Shown: positions 1 through 9,135, numbered from the stretch's first letter. The stretch: 64,000 nt of DNA from Actinomycetota bacterium (GCA_009698815.1 WLPJ01000005.1:57517-121516), one strand, 5' to 3'. Notes: generated from the letters alone by a model not told the origin. Numbers and translations are program-made.

Positions 1-2
1 TG

Positions 3-1307
3 CCGCGCTTTAGCACACTTGCACTTTGGTCTGTAATTGCTGTTGTAGCCAGTGGATCAGCAAATGCTTGGGCTCGACTTAATTTTCAAGGTGCATGGGG
101 CTCTAATTATGCGCGGCTGGTAATCCTAAAAATTGTTCTAGCTGGGATATTAATTTATTTTGGATATTTAAACCGTAAACATTTGTCAGGAAAATGGCAG
201 ATAAATTTATCCGCACTTAGTCGCTTGCTATTTGCCGAAGTAGTAATTATGTTGCTTGCAGTTCTTGCGGGCTCGCGCCTATCTTCGATGGAACCGCCGG
301 CTCGAGCAGACACTGGGGTAATCGATAACGGATTAGTGATTGCCGGAGTGAGCACTCCTGAAGCACCAAATCTTTGGCGTCTTATTTCTTTATATGATCC
401 AGATGCGCTGATGATCGCTGTATTGATCGCAGTGGTTGCCCTATATATAAGAGGTGTAGTTCTTCTGACTCGTCGAGGTGACAAGTGGCCGGTGGGGCGT
501 ACCGTGGCATTTGCACTCGGAATTAGCGCGGTTGATTATGCAACCAGTGGTGGACTTGGCGTCTATGCAAAGTTCTCATTCGAGTATCACATGATTGCGC
601 ATATGGTTTTAGGAATGATTGCTCCAATTGGAATTGTTTTAGGAGCGCCAATTACTTTAGCCCTTCGCACATTGCCGCAGGGGCGCACGGATGATGAACG
701 TGGCGTTCGCGGGACTTTAATCGCACTCTTACATTCCAGACCGGCCGCAGTATTAACTAACCCTGTTGTTATCTTGGCGCTATTTGATGGTTCACTCTTT
801 GCTTTATACATGACTCCGCTATTTGGAAATATGATGCCATCACATCTCGGACATTTAGCGATGACTGTGCACTTCCTTCTAGCTGGAACTCTCTTCTTCC
901 ACGTCATTATCGGAATCGATCCCAACCCGCGAAAAGTTCCACATATCGTGCGAATTGTTATTCTCTTTGCAGCGATGAGCATTCATGCCTTCTTCGCAGT
1001 CGCGTTGATTTCGACTTCGACTGTGATCGATCAAGGATATTTCGCTTCACTGCAGACTCCCTGGAATCTTGACCTTCTCGCCGATCAGCGCGCAGGCGGA
1101 TCGATTGCTTGGGCGATGGGCGAGCTACCAATTTTGTTGGCACTTGTGGCAACCTTCATACAGTGGATGCGTGATGACAAACGTGAAACCAAACGCATCG
1201 ATCGCAACGAAGCGCGTATGGCTGCGATGGGTGAACCAGATGAACTTGCTCAATACAATACGTATTTAAATTCACTTGCGGCGCGGAATTTGGAGAAAGA
1301 TAAATGA
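3..1307 (+). CDS. CopD-CtaG fusion, copper export / cytochrome c oxidase assembly protein (5' end outside window)
   Basis: The reading frame is open from the left edge, so the gene is 5'-truncated; the TTG at 183 is internal. The first ~60 residues are hydrophobic and look like the end of a CopD copper-resistance membrane domain. After a loop, ~300 residues match the caa3-type CtaG family: several membrane helices, His-rich segments such as FEYHMIAHM and SHLGHLAMTVHF, and the IGIDPNPRK loop. CtaG proteins help deliver copper to cytochrome c oxidase; CopD-CtaG fusions are common in actinobacteria. The C-terminal ~40 residues are charged and cytoplasmic. It overlaps the next gene by 4 bases (ATGA). 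Function is inferred from family. Confidence 0.85.
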   Translation, partial: PRFSTLALWSVIAVVASGSANAWARLNFQGAWGSNYARLVILKIVLAGILIYFGYLNRKHLSGKWQINLSALSRLLFAEVVIMLLAVLAGSRLSSMEPPARADTGVIDNGLVIAGVSTPEAPNLWRLISLYDPDALMIAVLIAVVALYIRGVVLLTRRGDKWPVGRTVAFALGISAVDYATSGGLGVYAKFSFEYHMIAHMVLGMIAPIGIVLGAPITLALRTLPQGRTDDERGVRGTLIALLHSRPAAVLTNPVVILALFDGSLFALYMTPLFGNMMPSHLGHLAMTVHFLLAGTLFFHVIIGIDPNPRKVPHIVRIVILFAAMSIHAFFAVALISTSTVIDQGYFASLQTPWNLDLLADQRAGGSIAWAMGELPILLALVATFIQWMRDDKRETKRIDRNEARMAAMGEPDELAQYNTYLNSLAARNLEKDK

Positions 1308-2455
1308 GTACCAACGATCTTTATGCACTCCCATCGGAGTACAACGAGCTCCGCGAAAGCGTTAAAGCGTTAGCTGCAAAAGAAATTGCACCGCACGCCG
1401 CCGCTGTTGATGAAGATCATCGCTTTCCTCAAGAAGCTGCTGATGCGTTATTAAAGGCCGGTTTAAGTGCGGCCCACGTACCGACAGAATTTGGTGGCGA
1501 AGGCGCTGATGCGCTGGCTGTAGTAATTATCATCGAAGAGGTCGCACGAGTTTGTGCTTCATCTTCTTTAATTCCTGCAGTTAATAAACTTGGTTCTCTT
1601 CCACTGATGCTTGGGGGAAATAAAGAACAGAAGGAACGCTGGTTACCGCAACTAGCTAAAGGAAAAGGTTTTTCTTACTGCCTCTCCGAATCTGAAGCTG
1701 GCTCAGATGCCGCAGCGCTTAAGACAAAAGCGGAACGCAAAGGCGATAACTGGGTTATCAATGGAAGCAAGAAGTGGATCTCTAACGCCGGAGTATCAGA
1801 GTTCTATACCGTTATTGCGCAAACAGATCCATCTAAAGGATCAAAAGGAATAGCGGCATTCATTATTGAGAAATCTGATCCCGGGGTTTCATTTGGCGCA
1901 CCTGAGAAGAAGATGGGTTTTCGTGGATCTCCTACGCGTGAAGTTTATTTTGACAATGTAACCATTAGTGATGACCGTCGCATTGGTGAAGTTGGTAGAG
2001 GTTTAGCCATAGCAATGGATACCTTGGATCACACACGAATCACAATTGCGGCGCAAGCTTTAGGGATCGCACAAGGTGCGCTAGATGTTGCAAGTAAGTA
2101 TTCACATGAGCGCAAGCAGTTTGGGAAAGAAATCTTTGATTTCCAAGGAATTCAATTTATGTTGGCAGATATGGCTATGAATATCGAAGCCGCGCGCCAG
2201 TTAACTTATGCCGCTGCCGCCCGCAGCGAACGTGGCGATAAAGACCTTAAATTCTTCTCTGCAGCAAGCAAGACATTTGCCAGTGATGTAGCGATGAAAG
2301 TAACCCAGGATGCGGTCCAGGTACTTGGTGGGTATGGATATGTATCTGACTATCCAGTTGAGCGCATGATGCGCGATGCCAAGTTAACGCAAATTTATGA
2401 AGGCACAAATCAAATACAGCGGATCGTCATGGCCCGCAATTTACCTAATAATTAA
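1304..2455 (+). CDS. Acyl-CoA dehydrogenase
   Basis: A full-length 383-residue acyl-CoA dehydrogenase, a flavoenzyme that forms the alpha-beta double bond of acyl-CoA thioesters and passes electrons to ETF. Visible signatures are YCLSESEAGSDAAALKT with NGSKKWISNAG in the middle beta domain (FAD and substrate contacts), RKQFGKEIFDFQGIQFMLADM in the C-terminal helical domain, and IYEGTNQIQR near the end. The Glu in YEGT (about residue 366) is the usual catalytic base of short/medium-chain and branched-chain members. Substrate cannot be told from sequence. The ATG overlaps the stop of the CtaG fusion; the gene converges on the cyclo-ligase with one base between. Confidence 0.93.
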   Translation: MSTNDLYALPSEYNELRESVKALAAKEIAPHAAAVDEDHRFPQEAADALLKAGLSAAHVPTEFGGEGADALAVVIIIEEVARVCASSSLIPAVNKLGSLPLMLGGNKEQKERWLPQLAKGKGFSYCLSESEAGSDAAALKTKAERKGDNWVINGSKKWISNAGVSEFYTVIAQTDPSKGSKGIAAFIIEKSDPGVSFGAPEKKMGFRGSPTREVYFDNVTISDDRRIGEVGRGLAIAMDTLDHTRITIAAQALGIAQGALDVASKYSHERKQFGKEIFDFQGIQFMLADMAMNIEAARQLTYAAAARSERGDKDLKFFSAASKTFASDVAMKVTQDAVQVLGGYGYVSDYPVERMMRDAKLTQIYEGTNQIQRIVMARNLPNN

Positions 2456-2456
2456 T

Positions 2457-3014
2457 TTAGTTATTAAAACGCAACAACAAATCAGGGGTCGCTGCAGCGT
2501 TTAGCGGAATATCAAATTCTTCACGCGGCAGATCTTCACTGGATATTTCATCGGGATGTATTAAGCCGATACTCCACACCTTCATTTCGACTAACGCACG
2601 ATCGTAGAATCCGCCGCCTTGTCCCAGTCGATAACCAGATCGATCAATTCGCAGCGCCGGGACAACCACCAATTCGATTATAGATTTATCAGGAATTGCC
2701 GGGCCAACTGGTTCAAATATTTTCTTAGATAATTTACTGGGTGCTAAATCACTATCGACACCGCTCCACTTAACCCATTCCAATTTATCGCCGCTGATTC
2801 GAGGCAAGTACAAGGCTTTTCCGCTTTTTAGTAAAGCCGCATTTAATTCCTTGGTGCTGGGTTCATCCGCATAAGAAATGTAACTGGCAATATTTGAAAC
2901 ATTGGCAAACTCAGTTGAAGTCGCCAGGTATGAAAAAGAGTGATCTAGATATCTTTCGCGACGTTCAAAGCGATACCGTTTGCGGAGTTCAGATTTCTCA
3001 CTCGCTGTGCTCAC
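2457..3014 (-). CDS. 5-formyltetrahydrofolate cyclo-ligase
   Basis: ATP-dependent enzyme converting 5-formyl-THF to 5,10-methenyl-THF, a folate salvage step. The family signature is clear near the C-terminus: RIDRSGYRLGQGGGFYDRAL, equivalent to the conserved RLGxGGGxYDR loop, and the N-terminal KSELRKRYR segment fits the ATP-binding start. From the GTG at 3014 it is 185 residues, normal for the family; an upstream TTG at 3026 would add four residues and I prefer the GTG. It is divergent from the MoeA-like gene with only ~45 bases between likely starts; this pairing beside a moeA-like gene is common in actinobacteria, usually with galU between, which is absent here. Confidence 0.88.
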   Translation of the reverse strand: MSTASEKSELRKRYRFERRERYLDHSFSYLATSTEFANVSNIASYISYADEPSTKELNAALLKSGKALYLPRISGDKLEWVKWSGVDSDLAPSKLSKKIFEPVGPAIPDKSIIELVVVPALRIDRSGYRLGQGGGFYDRALVEMKVWSIGLIHPDEISSEDLPREEFDIPLNAAATPDLLLRFNN

Positions 3015-3059
3015 GTAAATCCCCAATATTTGGATGCTAAAGAAGTATTGTTGCCGATT

Positions 3060-3986
3060 ATGACAGACCGCACGCGCGTAGATGAGTTTCTCTCCTCTCT
3101 TATCGCTATCTGTCGACCACTAGAACCCTTTGATATGGCACTCCTTGATGCGCACGGTGCCACTCTTGCCGAGGATATTTACGCAGGAGAAAGACTCGTG
3201 CTTAAGGCCGGATCACGTATTCGCTCAACCCAGATTGGTTTAGCAGCATCAATTGGACGCGATCATCTGCCAACGCGTCCGCACCCTCGTGTTGTTGTTC
3301 TATCTGCTGGCCCAGATCTAGTTGAACCTGGCAATGAGCTAAAAGAAGGTGAAGAGTACGAAACTAATTCTTGGTTATTAACCACTGCCGTACGTGAAGT
3401 TGGGGCAGTTGCCTACCGCGTTCATACGATCCCAGATGATGAAGCGCAATTACAGGCGGTAATCGAAGATCAATTGGTGCGCGCTGATTTAATAATTATT
3501 AGTGGTGAACGTAAAGATGATTCATTTGACCTTATTACTCGCACTCTTTCAGCGATGGGTGAGATCACGACCGTAGACATTGCCATCGAATCTAGTGGTC
3601 GCCATAACTACGGCGTGATTGGCCCAGATAAAACCCCAGTCGTAACTTTGCCGGGGGATCCTGTTGCGGCATACATATCTTTTGAATTATTTATTCGCCC
3701 CATGATTCGCACCATGTTGGGGGCAGCCACAATTCACCGGCCTTCGATTAAGGCGAAGCTAGAGAAAGCGATTACATCATCTGGCGGCAATCGTTCCTAT
3801 CTTCGCGCAGTACTTTCTGAAGATGGCAAATCAGTTTTACCATTACTTTCTCAGGGTTCTAGCGTACAAGATGAACAGGCAACGCTTTCCGATGCCAATG
3901 CATTTATCGCAATCCCCGAAGGCGATGTAAATATCGCAGCCGGAAGCAATGTCACCGTTGTGGTGCTTGAGCGCCGATACATCTAA
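3060..3986 (+). CDS. MoeA/gephyrin-like protein lacking domain II, probable Glp-type cell-division factor
   Basis: The ATG at 3060 gives 308 residues (a TTG at 3030 is in frame), about 100 shorter than ordinary MoeA (~400). The N-terminal helix (about 1-40, ending LAEDI) matches MoeA domain I. The sequence then jumps directly to VLKAGSRIRSTQIGLAASIG, so the segment carrying SAMDGYA and all of domain II is missing. In domain III the usual GGVSxGxxD loop reads SGERKDDSFD (about 148-157), and the LPGNPVS loop is LPGDPVA (197-203). Catalytic molybdenum insertion is therefore unlikely. The order with an acetyltransferase and a SepX/GlpR-like protein matches the Corynebacterium glp/glpR locus, where Glp binds FtsZ. 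The division role is inference from homology and synteny. Confidence 0.75.
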   Translation: MTDRTRVDEFLSSLIAICRPLEPFDMALLDAHGATLAEDIYAGERLVLKAGSRIRSTQIGLAASIGRDHLPTRPHPRVVVLSAGPDLVEPGNELKEGEEYETNSWLLTTAVREVGAVAYRVHTIPDDEAQLQAVIEDQLVRADLIIISGERKDDSFDLITRTLSAMGEITTVDIAIESSGRHNYGVIGPDKTPVVTLPGDPVAAYISFELFIRPMIRTMLGAATIHRPSIKAKLEKAITSSGGNRSYLRAVLSEDGKSVLPLLSQGSSVQDEQATLSDANAFIAIPEGDVNIAAGSNVTVVVLERRYI

Positions 3987-4009
3987 AGATTGGTAAAGGT
4001 CGGCAAAAT

Positions 4010-4594
4010 ATGTCACAGCACTGGCCAGTAACTCTAAGAAGTGAAGATTTAATTCTCAAGCCACTTCGTATGCGAGATCGCAAACGATTTCTACACGTTC
4101 GCATCGAAAATAAAGATTGGCTTAACTCTTGGGAAGCAACGCTGCCACAAGTTCCAGGTGAAGATAGTTCACAAAAACTCCCCTCTTTCTATGACATGGT
4201 GCGCTGGCATCGTCGCGAAGGTCGACAAGGCCGCTCGTATTCAATGGCGATTTGGCATGAAAATCCGCAAGGTTCGAATTTAATTGGCCAGATCACGATG
4301 GGCGGAGTTATCTATGGCGCGATGCGCGGTGCCCACATTGGCTATTGGATAGATAAGGCATATGCCAATCGTGGATATACGACGCAAGCAGTCATTGCGA
4401 TAACTAATTTCGGATTTGAATCCCTTAATTTGCACAGGCTTGAAATAAATATCCGCCCCGAAAATGAACCTTCAATAAGGGTGGCTCAGAAAGCTGGCTA
4501 TTTATTCGAAGGGTTGCGCCCGTGTTATTTACATATCGACGGAGATTGGCGCGACCACCACTGTTATGTGAAAGAAAATTCTCGGGTTATTTAG
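4010..4594 (+). CDS. GNAT family N-acetyltransferase, RimJ/RimL type
   Basis: A 194-residue GNAT-fold acetyltransferase using acetyl-CoA. The RimJ-like pattern is visible: LILKPLRMRDRKRF at the start, HIGYWIDKAYANRGYTTQAV in the acetyl-CoA pyrophosphate loop region, HRLEINIRPENEPSIRVAQK and GYLFEG. RimJ/RimL proteins acetylate N-termini of ribosomal proteins or other substrates; the substrate here is unknown. It lies 23 bases behind the MoeA-like gene and ahead of the SepX/GlpR-like gene, an order conserved in actinobacteria, so it may modify a partner in that module, but that is speculative. The ATG at 4010 is the first sensible start. Confidence 0.87.
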   Translation: MSQHWPVTLRSEDLILKPLRMRDRKRFLHVRIENKDWLNSWEATLPQVPGEDSSQKLPSFYDMVRWHRREGRQGRSYSMAIWHENPQGSNLIGQITMGGVIYGAMRGAHIGYWIDKAYANRGYTTQAVIAITNFGFESLNLHRLEINIRPENEPSIRVAQKAGYLFEGLRPCYLHIDGDWRDHHCYVKENSRVI

Positions 4595-4644
4595 CCCCTT
4601 AAATCCACACTCTGTGCGGGGTGCTCCTCTAACCTTGGATCATC

Positions 4645-5421
4645 ATGGCTTCAGGAATTATCTATCTAGCGATCATCGGCATGTGGGCGGCGTACTTCCT
4701 CCCACGTTGGGTGCACGATAGAAATGAATTTTCTGGAAAGAGCGTCGAAAGATATAAGAGTGCACTTCGTATCGTTGCTAGCAGTTCACCTGGCGGAAGT
4801 TCTGGTACTGGAGTTATTCATACTGATCTAGATCACGAAGCGAAAATTGCGCAACTGTTGATGCGTCGCAGAATAATCTTTTCTCTAATTACTATCTCAT
4901 TTACTATGACGATTGTGGGTGCAATGATGCAAACTCTCGCGATTTCATTTATTGGAATTCCTGTTCTTGGGTTTGTTCTTTATCTGGCGTATGTACGTCA
5001 CCAATCCAACTCAGAACGCAGACAACGTCGTCGCATTACGCAACTGCAACGAAGTACTGCTGGCGTATCGTCCACAAATTTATCTGAAGTACTGGCGCCG
5101 AAAGAGAGCACTGAACATTGGATTCCACTTTCCGAGCGCGAACTAACTCGCGTGACAATTTTGCCAAAGGGAACTGCAGCTGCTCGCGGTGAGTGGCAAC
5201 CAAATTCAGTTCCGGTGCCTACTTATGTAAATGCACCAAAGGCGATCACACCAAAGCGTGTCCTAGATCTGACTACACCTGGCCAATGGAGCGAAGAACA
5301 AGAACGTATCGAACGTGAAGCCCTGGCAGCGGCTGCTCCTTCGCGCGATGAAATCTTTGATCAGCAACTAGCCGATGAAGCCGTTGCCCGCTTAAAGCAA
5401 ACGCGCGCAGCTAACGAATAG
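4645..5421 (+). CDS. SepX/GlpR-like actinobacterial membrane protein
   Basis: 258 residues. The N-terminus (SGIIYLAIIGMWAAYFLPRW) is a short membrane segment closely resembling the start of Streptomyces SepX and Corynebacterium GlpR. A charged linker follows, then two more hydrophobic helices at about 76-117, and a ~140-residue polar, mostly acidic and basic cytoplasmic tail. SepX is a membrane divisome component; GlpR is the membrane receptor of the FtsZ-binding gephyrin-like protein Glp. Location two genes after the truncated MoeA-like protein supports the same pairing. A -10-like TAACCT lies 9 bases before the ATG, compatible with a near-leaderless transcript. The family assignment is fairly secure; the role is inference. 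Confidence 0.72.
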   Translation: MASGIIYLAIIGMWAAYFLPRWVHDRNEFSGKSVERYKSALRIVASSSPGGSSGTGVIHTDLDHEAKIAQLLMRRRIIFSLITISFTMTIVGAMMQTLAISFIGIPVLGFVLYLAYVRHQSNSERRQRRRITQLQRSTAGVSSTNLSEVLAPKESTEHWIPLSERELTRVTILPKGTAAARGEWQPNSVPVPTYVNAPKAITPKRVLDLTTPGQWSEEQERIEREALAAAAPSRDEIFDQQLADEAVARLKQTRAANE

Positions 5422-5424
5422 CCG

Positions 5425-6729
5425 TTAAATCCAACTTGGCAGCCACATTCGGGCTTGCCATGAATCGTATGTAATCACGTCGCCAGTAAAGAGTGGCAAG
5501 AAGAAAATGAAGTTTACAAATATCGCAAAACCAATCAAACCTACAATTACGTAGGTATTTCGCTTCTTTTCAAAGTGGAGCAAAGCCGCGTAAATGCAGT
5601 AAATAATCGCCAAAATTAAGAATGGTTCAAAGACGATGGCGTAAAAGCTAAATGTTGTACGTTTTTGGAAGAAGAACCACGGTAGGTATCCAGCGGCAAT
5701 TCCTGTAACAATCACATTCAGAGGTGGTTCATACCGTTTATGTGCAAATGATTTAATCCAGAAACCAATTACAACTGCAATTGCAACTGTGCCTACCCAC
5801 CAAAGTATTGGGGTACCCAGCGCCAATACTTCCTGTGAACATTTATCAGCCCCGCAGTCTTTAGGTGTTTCGTAAAAGAAAGAAGTTGGTCTGCCCATAA
5901 TTAGCCAACTCCATGGGTTGGCTTGATAAGCATGCTTTTCAGCAAGGCCGGTATGAAAACCCAGCATCTGTGAGTGATAGTAAATAAATGAGCTAATTAC
6001 ATTTGCCGAATAATCACGTGCCCAACCGCGATTGCTAACAAACCAACCAGTCCAAGATGTTAGGTAAATTGAAGATGGAATTAGCGCATATTGCAAAACA
6101 GTTTTTATAGTTGGTCGAATTAATTCCTTACCGGTGTTGTGGGTAAATGTGCGATACAGAGCCACGACGGCAAATAGCGCTAAATAATAGAGTGCACTCC
6201 ATTTGGTGGAGATTGCCAAGCCGAGTGCGATACCTGCCCACCAATGCCAACGCATAAGAAATAAATAAGTTGCGAGCAAAATAAAGAAGGATAAGAAAAT
6301 ATCGAGCAGAGCAGTGCGCGAATGGACCAGCGCCAGACCATCTACTGCCATTAAGAAACTGGCAGCAATTGTCAGAAAAGAATTACGAAATAATCTTTGT
6401 GCGATCAAGGCAATTAAAATAATCATCACCGTGCCAAGAATTGCGCCACTAAAGCGCCAGCCAAATTCACTATCTCCGAATACTTTGATACCTAGTGCAA
6501 TTAACCACTTGCCAACTGGCGGGTGAACTACAAATTCAGGGGTATCGCCCGAGACTTCGACGCCATGAGCTAAATAATCACGGGCGCCATCTACGTAATA
6601 AACTTCATCGAATACAAAACCTTTAGGTGTACCTAAGTTAAATAACCGCAAAGCCAGACCGATTAGCGCAATCGCAATAACGTATATGCGGGTTTTCACG
6701 GGCTTAGCGTACTGAGAGGATGTACCCAT
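5425..6729 (-). CDS. Dolichyl-phosphate-mannose-protein mannosyltransferase (PMT family)
   Basis: A 434-residue multi-spanning GT39-type glycosyltransferase that transfers mannose from polyprenyl-phosphate-mannose to Ser/Thr of exported proteins. The first external loop contains the acidic FVFDEVYYVDGA motif and HPPVGKWLIALG; further along are GWRFSGAILGTVM and HSRTALLDIFL, all typical of bacterial Pmt. About ten hydrophobic helices are seen and the C-terminal end is short, as in actinobacterial Pmt. Neighbourhood with rsmI is the usual one. The ATG at 6729 overlaps the rsmI ATG on the other strand (CCATGG); a GTG at 6699 (KTRIYVIAIALIG onward) is an alternative start. Confidence 0.88.
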   Translation of the reverse strand: MGTSSQYAKPVKTRIYVIAIALIGLALRLFNLGTPKGFVFDEVYYVDGARDYLAHGVEVSGDTPEFVVHPPVGKWLIALGIKVFGDSEFGWRFSGAILGTVMIILIALIAQRLFRNSFLTIAASFLMAVDGLALVHSRTALLDIFLSFFILLATYLFLMRWHWWAGIALGLAISTKWSALYYLALFAVVALYRTFTHNTGKELIRPTIKTVLQYALIPSSIYLTSWTGWFVSNRGWARDYSANVISSFIYYHSQMLGFHTGLAEKHAYQANPWSWLIMGRPTSFFYETPKDCGADKCSQEVLALGTPILWWVGTVAIAVVIGFWIKSFAHKRYEPPLNVIVTGIAAGYLPWFFFQKRTTFSFYAIVFEPFLILAIIYCIYAALLHFEKKRNTYVIVGLIGFAIFVNFIFFLPLFTGDVITYDSWQARMWLPSWI

Positions 6730-7570
6730 GGCACTAACGCTAGCGGCAACACCTCTGGGAAATCCTGGGGATGCAAGTCCGCGCCTAAAAGATGCGATTG
6801 CTGCTGCAGAAATTATCGCAGCCGAAGATTCACGTCGCTTTCATAGATTATGTTCTGATATCGGCGTCACATTTACGGGGCGAGTTATTTCTTTCTTCGA
6901 AGGTAACGAAACTGAACGCAGCCAAGAGATTTTGCAATATTTGCATGAGGGCAAAAACGTATTGGTTGTATCCGATGCTGGCATGCCCACCATTAGCGAT
7001 CCAGGTTTTAGATTGGCGCGCGATGCGATGGCGCAGAATCTAGAGGTGAAAGTAATTCCGGGGCCAAGTGCGCCGGTTATGGCTGTTGCACTCTCGGGAC
7101 TAGCAACTGATCGATTTTCATTTGAAGGATTTACTCCGCGCGCACTTGGTGCAAGGCAAGCAGCGTTCGAAGCGCTGCGATTTGAAGAGCGCACGATGGT
7201 CTTTTTTGAAGCACCGCATCGCTTAGTCGAATCTTTACAAGATGCTGCTGCGATTTTTGGCACTAATCGACGAGGCGCAATTTGTCGCGAGATGACTAAG
7301 ACTTATGAAGAAACTATCCGTGGCTCCTTAGCTGAGCTATTAACTTGGGCGCAAAGCAAAGAAGTACTTGGAGAAATCACACTTGTTATCGCTGGTGCAG
7401 AAGCCGGAACTGCAGAAAAATCTGCAGATCAAATGGTTGCCCGAGTCCGCGAATTTGAAGCCGCTGGTATGGATCGCAAAAGCGCTATTTCAACGGTGGC
7501 AGATGAATTCGACCTGCCGAAGCGGATCGTTTATGCAGCCGTTGTTGATGCCAATAAGATGAGCAAATGA
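6728..7570 (+). CDS. rsmI: 16S rRNA (cytidine1402-2'-O)-methyltransferase
   Basis: A 280-residue tetrapyrrole-methylase-fold SAM enzyme that 2'-O-methylates C1402 in the decoding centre of 16S rRNA. The start LAATPLGNPGDASPRL is the RsmI signature, followed by AAEDSRRFHRL, VVSDAGMPTISDPGFRL and VIPGPSAPVMAVALSGL. An AGAGGA ribosome-binding site lies 7 bases before the ATG at 6728, inside the annotated 5' end of the divergent pmt gene, so this start is well supported. It overlaps metG by 4 bases and heads an rsmI-metG-tatD-rsmA-ispE run. Confidence 0.94.
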   Translation: MALTLAATPLGNPGDASPRLKDAIAAAEIIAAEDSRRFHRLCSDIGVTFTGRVISFFEGNETERSQEILQYLHEGKNVLVVSDAGMPTISDPGFRLARDAMAQNLEVKVIPGPSAPVMAVALSGLATDRFSFEGFTPRALGARQAAFEALRFEERTMVFFEAPHRLVESLQDAAAIFGTNRRGAICREMTKTYEETIRGSLAELLTWAQSKEVLGEITLVIAGAEAGTAEKSADQMVARVREFEAAGMDRKSAISTVADEFDLPKRIVYAAVVDANKMSK

Positions 7571-9129
7571 AGTCCTTTTACCTAACAACGCCTATTTACT
7601 ATGTAAATGATGCGCCACATATTGGCCATGCATATACAACAGTTGCTGGCGATGTATTAACTCGTTGGCATCGCCAGCGCGGAGAATCTGTTTGGTTCTT
7701 AACGGGTACGGATGAACACGGTCAAAAAGTGCTGCGCACCGCCGAGCAAAATAACGTTGCTCCGCAAGCCTGGGTAGATCGCCTGGTTCAAGAGGCGTGG
7801 AAACCAAATTGGCAGCAGTTAAATATCGCAAACGATGATTTCATTCGTACCACCGAATCTCGACATACCGAACGTGTGCAAAAGTTCTTGCAATCGCTTA
7901 AGGACTCAGGCCATATTTACGCTGGAAAGTATGAAGGACCATATTGCGTTGGATGTGAAGAATTTAAATTGCCAGGGGATTTACTTGATGTCGGTGGCGA
8001 AAAACTCTGTCCAATTCACAGCAAGCCAATCGAACTCGTAAATGAGAATAACTGGTTCTTTAAGTTATCTGCCTTTGTGGAACCTCTGCTTCAGCACTAC
8101 CGCGATAATCCTGAAGCTTGTCAGCCAGAGAGCGCCCGCAATGAAGTCATTTCCTTCCTCGAAGGTGGAGTCACCGATCTTTCGATTTCACGTTCCACAT
8201 TTGATTGGGGAATTCCAGTTCCGTGGGATACCGATCAAGTTGTCTATGTTTGGTTTGATGCCTTGCTTAACTATGCAACTGCAGTTGGTTTAACAGATGC
8301 ACCTGATTCAGAAGGCGGAAAGAAATTTGCACAAACTTGGCCGGCTGATGTTCATCTTGTTGGAAAAGATATTCTGCGCTTTCACGCAGTGATTTGGCCA
8401 GCGATGTTGATGGCTGCAGGCCTTGCTGTTCCTAAGAAAGTATTTGCACATGGCTGGTTATTAGTCGGTGGCGAAAAGATGAGTAAGAGTAAACTCACCG
8501 GGATTGCACCATCAGATATCACTGATCATTTTGGCGTGGATGCTTTTCGTTATTACTTCTTACGGGCAATTCCCTTTGGTAGCGATGGATCTTTCTCTTG
8601 GGAAGATATGTCAGCGCGTTACACCTCTGAATTAGCCAATGATTTTGGAAACCTGGCCTCGCGATTAGCTGCGATGATTGAAAAGTATTGCGAAGGTAAA
8701 GTTCCAGCGGTTGCAGCGGGCGCGGAACTTGCGCAAGCCCTTAATGCAACCGTTGCAAAGGCTGATACCGCAATGGTTGCGCTAGATTTCCAAGGTGGCA
8801 TCAATGCGGTTATGGATTTCTGCAAGAAAGTAAATGGTTATGTAACCGAGAAAGAGCCATGGATTTTGGCGAAAGATCCGGCCAATAAAGCAGAGCTGGA
8901 AGAAGTTTTATATAACACCGCCGAATCACTTCGCGCACTCGCCGTTTTATTGCATCCAGTTATGCCTGCAACCACCGAAATTCTTTGGGAAAGTTTGGGT
9001 GCAAACGCTTCAATTGGTTCATTGAGCGCGCAAACAATTTCTAACGTTGCTAAGTGGGGCCAACTGCCGCAAGGAACTATCGTTACAAAGACGCCGGTTC
9101 TCTTCCCACGGCTCGAGATTAAAGAGTAA
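7567..9129 (+). CDS. metG: Methionyl-tRNA synthetase
   Basis: A 520-residue class I aminoacyl-tRNA synthetase that charges tRNA-Met. The HIGH motif (PHIGHAY, about residue 18-22) and the KMSKS loop (EKMSKSKLTG, about 305) are intact. A zinc knuckle is present as YCVGCEEF and LCPIHSKP (CxxC plus CxxH). The protein ends after the anticodon-binding helical domain and lacks the C-terminal tRNA-binding EMAP-like domain, as is normal for the short ~520-residue actinobacterial enzyme. Its ATG overlaps the stop of rsmI. Confidence 0.96.
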   Translation: MKSFYLTTPIYYVNDAPHIGHAYTTVAGDVLTRWHRQRGESVWFLTGTDEHGQKVLRTAEQNNVAPQAWVDRLVQEAWKPNWQQLNIANDDFIRTTESRHTERVQKFLQSLKDSGHIYAGKYEGPYCVGCEEFKLPGDLLDVGGEKLCPIHSKPIELVNENNWFFKLSAFVEPLLQHYRDNPEACQPESARNEVISFLEGGVTDLSISRSTFDWGIPVPWDTDQVVYVWFDALLNYATAVGLTDAPDSEGGKKFAQTWPADVHLVGKDILRFHAVIWPAMLMAAGLAVPKKVFAHGWLLVGGEKMSKSKLTGIAPSDITDHFGVDAFRYYFLRAIPFGSDGSFSWEDMSARYTSELANDFGNLASRLAAMIEKYCEGKVPAVAAGAELAQALNATVAKADTAMVALDFQGGINAVMDFCKKVNGYVTEKEPWILAKDPANKAELEEVLYNTAESLRALAVLLHPVMPATTEILWESLGANASIGSLSAQTISNVAKWGQLPQGTIVTKTPVLFPRLEIKE

Positions 9130-9135
9130 TTTTTA

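Noticed and set aside
2447..2467. AT-rich inverted repeat (TAATAA...TTATTA) between convergent acyl-CoA dehydrogenase and cyclo-ligase genes
   Set aside because: No GC pairs and no distinct T tract; too weak to call a terminator.
3030..3986. Annotation as catalytic molybdopterin molybdenumtransferase MoeA
   Set aside because: Domain II and the SAMDGYA motif are absent and the GGVS loop is not conserved, so catalysis is not supported by the sequence.
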